From: Streptomyces sp. KL109B
GTDB taxonomy: Bacteria > Actinomycetota > Actinomycetes > Streptomycetales > Streptomycetaceae
Length of the DNA stretch: 64,000 nt
Assembly (NCBI RefSeq): GCF_030766935.1
Contig: NZ_JASERL010000012.1
Location: 62,001 to 126,000 of the forward strand
Direction of reading: 5' to 3'
Within the stretch, counting starts at the first letter, position 1, and every line of letters begins with the position of its first letter. The notes below the pieces were generated by a model. It did no database searches. It was not told the origin of the DNA and saw only the letters and a program-made list of their open reading frames with translations. Positions 59,249-64,000 of the stretch are shown piece after piece. The position numbers were made by a program, and so were the translations under genes.

Positions 59249-60501
59249 GCAGCTTCCGCGCCCAGTTCACGTCCTTCAACCGGCCCGCACGCCTCCTGAT
59301 GGTGAATCAGTTCGCCATCAACCTCGGCTTCTACATGCTGATGCCCTACCTCGCAGACCACCTCGCGCACGGCCTCGGGCTCGCCGCGTGGACCGTCGGT
59401 CTGGTGCTCGGCGTCCGCAATCTGTCCCAGCAGGGCATGTTCCTCATCGGCGGCACACTCGCCGACCGCTACGGCTGCAAGCCGATGATCCTCGCCGGGT
59501 GTGTGCTGCGCACGGTCGCGTTCGCGCTGCTCGGACTCGTCGACTCGCTGCCCGCGCTGATCGCGGCATCCGCGGCGACCGGGCTCGCCGGGGCGTTGTT
59601 CAACCCTGCGGTGCGGGCGTACCTGGCCGCCGACGCGGGGGAGGAGCGAAGGGTGGCGGCGTTCGCCACCTTCAACGTCTTCTACCAGGCCGGCATCCTC
59701 GTCGGCCCGCTCGTCGGACTCGCCCTGCTGGCCTGGGACTTCACGGCGGTGTGCGCGGCAGCGGCGGTCGTCTTCGGCGGCCTGACCGTACAGCAGTGGC
59801 GAGCGCTCCCGGCCCGCGCGCCGAAGAACCGTACGGCGGAACCCGCGTGGCGTGCCGTCGCACGGGACTGGCGGACCGTCGCGGCGAACCGGCCGTTCCT
59901 GCTGTTCGCCGCCGCGATGACCGGCTCGTACGTCCTCGCCTTCCAGGTCTATCTGGCGCTGCCCCTGCGTGCCCGTGAACTCTTCGGTGACCGTACGGGG
60001 TTGGTGACCGGAGCCGTCTTCGCCGTGTCGGCGCTGGCCGCGCTGTCGGGGCAGCTGCGGCTCACCGCGTGGGCGAAGCGGACGATGTCCGGGCCGCGCG
60101 CCATCGCCTACGGGCTCGCGCTGATGGGCGTCGCCTTCCTGCCGCTGCTGCCCCGCGCCGAAGGACCGGTGCTCGGCGTCCTGGCGTTGACCGCGTGCGC
60201 GGCGCTTCTCGCGTGGGGCGGGGCGCTGCTCTACCCCTTCGAGATGGACACCGTGGTGCGCCTGTCGGGTGACCGCCTCGTCGCCACGTACTACGGCGCG
60301 TACAACACCGCGTCCGGCATCGCGATCTCCCTCGGCAACCTGGCCGTCGGGGCCCTCTTCGACACGGGTGTCGCGTGGCTTCCGTGGGTGTGTCTGGCGG
60401 CGACGGGGCTGCTGTGCGGGGCGGCGGTGGCGTGGCTGCACCGGTCGGGACGGCTGCGACCGGTGCCGCGTGAAGGGGACTTGACGGTGACGGCGGCCTG
60501 A
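59245..60501 (+). CDS. MFS transporter coupled to cysteine-synthase-like enzyme
   Basis: A 418-residue major facilitator with about twelve helices; motif A is GGTLADRYGCKP between helices 2 and 3 and motif C-like GLAGALFNPAVRAYL in helix 5. The start ATG 59245 overlaps the upstream stop (ATGA). The partner suggests export of a sulfur- or diamino-acid-derived product, or an amino-acid analogue, rather than a drug efflux role. Followed by a perfect 15-bp hairpin, which closes the operon. Confidence 0.92.
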   Translation: MSSFRAQFTSFNRPARLLMVNQFAINLGFYMLMPYLADHLAHGLGLAAWTVGLVLGVRNLSQQGMFLIGGTLADRYGCKPMILAGCVLRTVAFALLGLVDSLPALIAASAATGLAGALFNPAVRAYLAADAGEERRVAAFATFNVFYQAGILVGPLVGLALLAWDFTAVCAAAAVVFGGLTVQQWRALPARAPKNRTAEPAWRAVARDWRTVAANRPFLLFAAAMTGSYVLAFQVYLALPLRARELFGDRTGLVTGAVFAVSALAALSGQLRLTAWAKRTMSGPRAIAYGLALMGVAFLPLLPRAEGPVLGVLALTACAALLAWGGALLYPFEMDTVVRLSGDRLVATYYGAYNTASGIAISLGNLAVGALFDTGVAWLPWVCLAATGLLCGAAVAWLHRSGRLRPVPREGDLTVTAA

Positions 60502-60522
60502 CCGGAACACGGGGCGCGAGAC

Positions 60523-60563
60523 ACGGCCTGCCGGTACAAGGGAGCCTCGTACCGGCAGGCCGT
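60523..60563. terminator. Perfect 15-bp-stem bidirectional terminator
   Basis: ACGGCCTGCCGGTAC (60523-60537) and its exact reverse complement (60549-60563) flank an 11-base loop, between the convergent MFS and RNHCP genes. It can terminate from both sides. Confidence 0.85.
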
Positions 60564-60566
60564 CCG

Positions 60567-61004
60567 TCACAGCATCAGCAGCGTCCGATGCGCCGCCTGC
60601 CCCGTGTTCCGCAGCGGCCGCACCGCGAGCCGCATGAGCACCAGTACGTTGTCGTCACCGGCCACACGGTTCGTGGAGAGCTCGCCGCACGAGAGGCACT
60701 CGTGGACGATCAGCCATTCGCCGTCCGGGCGCGCGGACACCGTCAGCGCGGTCATCCGCCCGCGGCACGGCGACGCCCGGTCACCGGGTATCCGGGCGTC
60801 CACGTGCAGGCTGGCCAGGCAGTTCGGGCAGTGGTTGCGATGGCCGCTGCCCGGCGCGTCCAGTGACACCTCAAGACGGCAGCCCACACACCGGAAGTCC
60901 CGGGCGCGGTGTCCGTCCCGCTGGTCGTGGAGCACGTCCTTGTCCCGCTGACGCCGCCGCCCGGAGTCGTACCGGTCGGATGTCCTGTTGCGGCGCGGCA
61001 TCAC
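60567..61004 (-). CDS. RNHCP-domain protein 2
   Basis: A 145-residue protein with the RNHCP domain: FRCVGCRLEV, HRNHCPNCLASLHVD and a later HECLSCGEL, two C-x2-C pairs plus the R-N-H-C-P motif expected to bind zinc. A basic N-terminal tail precedes it. GTG 61004 overlaps the stop of the first RNHCP gene (GTGA). Biochemical role of the family is unknown; Streptomyces members have been linked to zinc response or ribosome-associated proteins. Confidence 0.85.
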   Translation of the reverse strand: MMPRRNRTSDRYDSGRRRQRDKDVLHDQRDGHRARDFRCVGCRLEVSLDAPGSGHRNHCPNCLASLHVDARIPGDRASPCRGRMTALTVSARPDGEWLIVHECLSCGELSTNRVAGDDNVLVLMRLAVRPLRNTGQAAHRTLLML

Positions 61005-61396
61005 AGTGTCCCGAACGCTTCGAGAGGGAACGGTGGTTGGGCCAGCGGCCGCACCGCCATCCGCATCAGGACCAACTGGTTGTCATCGGGGCTCACCGGG
61101 TTCGAGGTGAGCTCGTCGCACCGAACGCAGCGGTGGACGATCATCCAGTCGCCGGTCCTGAGCACGGCGATGGCGATCGGCGACATCCGGCCGTGGCACT
61201 CGGTACGGCCGCCGTGGACGTGGTCCAGGACATGCCGCGAGTGCAGACACGAAGGGCAGTGGTTACGGGTCCGCCCGTCCGGGTCGGTGCTGGTCACGGT
61301 AAGGCCGCACCAGGCGCAGACGAAGGTGCTGACCTTGAGGGTGGGGCTGGGATTGGGGCTGGGGGTGTTGCTGGGGCTTGGGGTGTGCTCGGACAC
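61001..61396 (-). CDS. RNHCP-domain protein 1
   Basis: A 131-residue RNHCP protein with FVCAWCGLTVTS, TRNHCPSCLHSRH and HRCVRCDELTSN as zinc-binding pairs, plus DNQLVLMRMAVRPL shared with its neighbour (DDNVLVLMRLAVRPL). A Pro/Ser repeat precedes the domain. GTG 61396 has AAGGAG six bases upstream. Upstream of the tandem, coupled second copy, so the pair likely arose by duplication and is cotranscribed. Confidence 0.85.
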   Translation of the reverse strand: MSEHTPSPSNTPSPNPSPTLKVSTFVCAWCGLTVTSTDPDGRTRNHCPSCLHSRHVLDHVHGGRTECHGRMSPIAIAVLRTGDWMIVHRCVRCDELTSNPVSPDDNQLVLMRMAVRPLAQPPFPLEAFGTL

Positions 61397-61817
61397 CGGG
61401 TGCTCCTTGCTGGGGAGTTGGTCATCGACAGCAAGAGCAGGCCGAGTGGCCTCGACGGCTGAATCGGTCGGCTACCCGCGGTGTGCGCACGGCACGGCGG
61501 GGCGAGGCGCACTCGGCGCGGTCCGGGTCATCAAGTACACCCTCTCGGTGGGCCACAGGGCCCGGTCGTTCGGCCGCACGGGCAAGGAGCGCCGGTGCGG
61601 AAGCAGCGGAGCCAGCCTAGGCAGGCCCGCGCCGCGTACGCGACCCAATTAATTCCGCCACCGGGCACACCACGTAGGCGGTGACGGCGGTGACGGCGGT
61701 GAGGGAGGTGAGGGAGGCGTTCGAGGGGGCAGGTGCGGGCATCGTGACCGTGGCCGTAATGATGGTGGCCGGGCCCGGCTGCCTGCGGGCCCTTCGAACC
61801 CTAGGTGTGATGGGCGG
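61397..61817. other. 421-bp intergenic region, no gene seen
   Basis: Between the divergent RNHCP and thioesterase genes. A palindromic AATTAATT (61648-61655) and an array of GGTGACGGC/GGTGAGGGA 9-mers (about 61680-61720) are the only notable features. Neither frame holds a convincing gene. The promoters of both neighbours must lie here. Confidence 0.6.
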
Positions 61818-62780
61818 GTGAGCGGGATCGTGGTCGGCGAACCGACGGCGGTGGGCGAGCGGTGTGCGGGCGGTACGGGGCGGGAGGGCGAGCCGGGGCG
61901 GGCGGGTGAACCGGGTCGGGCGGGTGAACCGGGCCCGCAGGTCGCGTTCGGCCCGCTCGGCAAGGGCGAGAACGTCTCCGTGGCCGAGACGGACACCCCT
62001 GGAATCTTCGAGGGGCACTGCCACTCCGGGCGCGCCGCCGGCCGCGGTTACGGCGGCGCCGCCCTCGCCCAGACTCTCGCCGCCGCCCACCGCTCCGTCG
62101 CCGACGACGGCCGGGTCGTGCACTCGCTGCACGCCTACTTCCTGCGCCCGCTGTCCCCGGAGCGGCCGGTGCGCTACATACCCGAGACGGTCCGCGACGG
62201 CCGCAGCTACTCCGTGCGGCAGATCACCGCGGAGCAGGACGGCAAGGAGGCGCTCACCATGAGCGTCTCCTTCAAGGTGCCGCAGCGGGGCGGCAGTTGG
62301 CGCGGCCCCGGCATGCCGGACGTGCCGGGGCCGGAAGGGCTCGCCAGCGGCTGGGCGTACCGGCCGGCGGATCATCCGCTCCGTACGTCCGTGGAGTACC
62401 GGGAGGTGCCGCGACCCGCCGCCGCGTCCGTCACCGGGGAGGTCACACGTCAGGCGTGGATGCGCACCGTCGGCGCGCTCCCCGACGACCCGGGCCTGCG
62501 CGCCTGCGTCCTCGCCTACATGTCCGACGCCCCGCTCGCCCCGACCGCCCTCGTCCCCTACGGCGAACCCCGGCCGAAGGGCGTCGTCCTCGCCTCCCTC
62601 GACCACGCGATGTGGTTCCACCGGCCCGCCGCCCCGGACGAGTGGCTGCTGTACGAGTGCCGCAGCCGGATGGCGGGCGACGGACGCACCCTGGCGTACG
62701 GCGAGTTCTGGAGCCGGGACGGCGAACTCGTCGCCTCGGTGACGCAGGAGGCGCTGCTGCACTTCCGCCACTCGGCGTGA
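61818..62780 (+). CDS. TesB-like acyl-CoA thioesterase with repetitive N terminus
   Basis: A 320-residue double-hotdog acyl-CoA thioesterase II family member that hydrolyses acyl-CoA to free acid and CoA. GHCHSGRAAGRGYGGAALAQ and LHAYFLRPLSPERPVRYIPE and YGEFWSRDGELVASVTQEAL match TesB, with LDHAMWFHRP as the second-domain active-site strand. The first 45 residues include an in-frame 18-bp tandem repeat (GEPGRA) not seen in TesB. Start GTG 61818 has no strong SD; the protein may start later near 61960. Neighbour of an acyl-CoA dehydrogenase. Confidence 0.85.
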   Translation: MSGIVVGEPTAVGERCAGGTGREGEPGRAGEPGRAGEPGPQVAFGPLGKGENVSVAETDTPGIFEGHCHSGRAAGRGYGGAALAQTLAAAHRSVADDGRVVHSLHAYFLRPLSPERPVRYIPETVRDGRSYSVRQITAEQDGKEALTMSVSFKVPQRGGSWRGPGMPDVPGPEGLASGWAYRPADHPLRTSVEYREVPRPAAASVTGEVTRQAWMRTVGALPDDPGLRACVLAYMSDAPLAPTALVPYGEPRPKGVVLASLDHAMWFHRPAAPDEWLLYECRSRMAGDGRTLAYGEFWSRDGELVASVTQEALLHFRHSA

Positions 62781-62836
62781 AGCAGATCACCCCGGTTCGC
62801 GGGTTCTGGACAGGGTTCGCCGTACAGACATAACTT

Positions 62837-62846
62837 AACGATCGTT
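62837..62846. promoter_or_regulatory. Palindromic AACGATCGTT, probable TetR operator
   Basis: The perfect decamer AACGATCGTT lies in an AT-richer stretch 70 bases upstream of the acyl-CoA dehydrogenase. The same symmetrical sequence with flanking TTA/CGA is the type of site bound by TetR regulators of acyl-CoA genes. No such regulator is in view. Confidence 0.45.
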
Positions 62847-62915
62847 CGACGCGGGAGTCTGCGGCACAGGTACATCAATGGCACCACGCACCGTCACCCA
62901 CTCGAAGGAGTCGCC

Positions 62916-64000
62916 GTGCGCCGTACGGTGTTCAACGAGGACCACGAGGCGTTCCGTCGGACGCTTCGGGACTTCATCGCCAACGAGGTCGTTCCCGTCC
63001 ACCACGAGTGGGAGGAGCAGGGGCATCCGCCGCGCGACTTCTACCGCAGGCTCGGCGAGTTGGGCGTTCTGGGGATCCAGGTGCCGGAGGAGTTCGGCGG
63101 GGCCGGCGAGGCCAGCTTCAAGTTCGCGGCCGTCGCCGCCGAGGAGACCACCCGCGCGGGCGTCTCCTTCGGCAACTACTCGGTGCACTCGAACCTGATC
63201 CTGCCGTACCTCATCACGTACGCGACGCGGGAGCAGAAGGAGCGCTGGCTGCCCGGCTTCGCCACCGGCGACCTCATGACCGCCATCGCGATGACCGAGC
63301 CGGGCACCGGATCCGACCTTGCCAACATCCAGACGAAGGCCGAACTGTCCGCCGACGGCACGCACTACGTCCTCAACGGCGCCAAGACGTTCATCACGGG
63401 CGGCGCGCTCGCCGATCTCGTCCTGGTCGTCGCCCGCACCGCCGCCTTCGATCCGGAGGACCGCCGCGCCGGACTGTCCATCCTGTGCGTGGAGTCGGCG
63501 AGCGAGGGCTTCTCCGTCGGCCGCAAGCTGCGGAAGATCGGGCTCAAGGCCTCGGACACCGCCGAACTCGCCTTCGTGGACGTCAAGGTGCCGGTGGAGA
63601 ATCTGCTCGGCGAGGCGGGCAAGGGCTTCTCGTACCTGTCGCACAACCTCGCGCAGGAGCGGCTGACCATCGCCATCGGCGGCGCCGCGACCGCCGCGGC
63701 CGCGCTGCGCTTCGCCACCGACTACGTGAAGGAGCGCACCGTCTTCGGCAAGCCGGTCGCCCACTTCCAGAACACCAAGTTCGTGCTCGCCGAGTGCGCC
63801 ACCGAGGTCGAGGCCGCGCGGCTGATGGCCGACCGGGCGCTCGAACTGCACGACGAGGGCGAGCTGTCGGTCGCCGACGCCGCGAAGGCGAAGCTGTTCT
63901 GCACCGAGGTCGCCGGCCGCGTCATCGACAAGTGCCTTCAGCTGCACGGTGGTTACGGCTACGTCACCGAGTACCCGATCGCCCGCCTCTACGCCGACAC
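62916..64000 (+). CDS. Acyl-CoA dehydrogenase, 3' end outside window
   Basis: An FAD-dependent acyl-CoA dehydrogenase whose first 361 residues are visible; the window ends before the stop. AIAMTEPGTGSDLANIQTKA and VLNGAKTFITGGALADL are the FAD/acyl motifs; GLKASDTAELAFVDVKVPVENLLGE is the middle domain; ERTVFGKPVAHFQNTKFVLA and LQLHGGYGYVTEYPIARLYAD lead into the C-terminal domain carrying the catalytic Glu. GTG 62916 follows GAAGGAG by five bases. A palindrome and the thioesterase gene lie upstream. Likely a beta-oxidation step. Confidence 0.93.
   Translation, partial: MRRTVFNEDHEAFRRTLRDFIANEVVPVHHEWEEQGHPPRDFYRRLGELGVLGIQVPEEFGGAGEASFKFAAVAAEETTRAGVSFGNYSVHSNLILPYLITYATREQKERWLPGFATGDLMTAIAMTEPGTGSDLANIQTKAELSADGTHYVLNGAKTFITGGALADLVLVVARTAAFDPEDRRAGLSILCVESASEGFSVGRKLRKIGLKASDTAELAFVDVKVPVENLLGEAGKGFSYLSHNLAQERLTIAIGGAATAAAALRFATDYVKERTVFGKPVAHFQNTKFVLAECATEVEAARLMADRALELHDEGELSVADAAKAKLFCTEVAGRVIDKCLQLHGGYGYVTEYPIARLYAD

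Noticed and set aside
61397..61817. A Zur box upstream of the RNHCP genes
   Set aside because: RNHCP genes are sometimes zinc-regulated, but I found no convincing palindromic AT-rich Zur-like site in this interval.
1..64000. Search by eye for tRNA, rRNA, CRISPR arrays, insertion sequences or prophage genes
   Set aside because: No cloverleaf-like short gene, no conserved rRNA sequence, no regularly spaced identical repeats, and no intact transposase or integrase were seen. The lone resolvase-like protein lacks catalytic residues and flanking repeats.

Overview
The window is actinobacterial and almost certainly from a Streptomyces chromosome. Evidence: very high G+C with strong third-position G/C, frequent GTG and some TTG starts, many four-base stop/start overlaps (GTGA or ATGA), several apparently leaderless promoters (TANNNT five to seven bases before a GTG), and Streptomyces-typical families (SpoIIE-type phosphatase, lone ATPase-fold anti-sigma-like protein, Scr1-type XRE regulator with DUF397 partner, DUF574 methyltransferase, RNHCP proteins). 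It reads as chromosomal rather than mobile. I saw no rRNA, tRNA, CRISPR array, insertion sequence or prophage.

Layout. 0-6.5 kb: edge-truncated ClC channel, sugar-nucleotide epimerase, catalase-ankyrin operon, OmpR-type two-component pair. 6.6-11.9 kb: an operon-like glycosylation/redox locus (GT2 glycosyltransferase, DUF2064 protein, methyltransferase, molybdopterin oxidoreductase, polytopic membrane protein), stitched together by two micro-ORFs with exact stop/start overlaps. 11.9-16.6 kb: single genes for a dinucleotide-binding reductase, phosphoribosyltransferase, SseB-like protein, GNAT, an atypical response regulator, TetR and an anti-sigma-like ATPase. 16.7-24.6 kb: a secreted protein and a wall-polymer locus (fused GT2-TagF-like polymerase, alpha/beta hydrolase with Ig-like tail, decayed TagC-like remnant). 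24.6-29 kb: flavodoxin, GNAT, lipoprotein, TetR and aldo/keto reductase.

29-40 kb is a carbon-catabolism island: NDMA-type alcohol dehydrogenase, AraC regulator, a plus-strand ligase-kinase pair and, facing it, a five-gene minus operon (acyl-CoA ligase, acyl-CoA dehydrogenase, APH-fold kinase with a fused C-terminal domain, two crotonases). The combination of ligase, APH-fold kinase and acyl-CoA dehydrogenase resembles the levulinate/4-hydroxyacid (lva, ACAD10/11) logic, in which a hydroxyacyl-CoA is phosphorylated before elimination.

40-64 kb: SpoIIE phosphatase, CitG-like protein, DUF899 protein, a three-gene oxygenase operon (flavin monooxygenase, AurF-like diiron oxygenase, ferredoxin-ferredoxin reductase) facing a TetR, universal stress protein, an XRE/DUF397/DUF574 group with a catalytically dead resolvase-like protein, a TTA-containing micro-ORF, two gene remnants, a cysteine-synthase-like enzyme coupled to an MFS transporter, a coupled pair of RNHCP proteins, a TesB-like thioesterase and an acyl-CoA dehydrogenase cut by the window end. 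Best candidates for undescribed biology are the coupled micro-ORFs at 7.3 and 8.0 kb, the 4-hydroxyacid-like island, the AurF operon, and the dead resolvase with its palindromic promoter.
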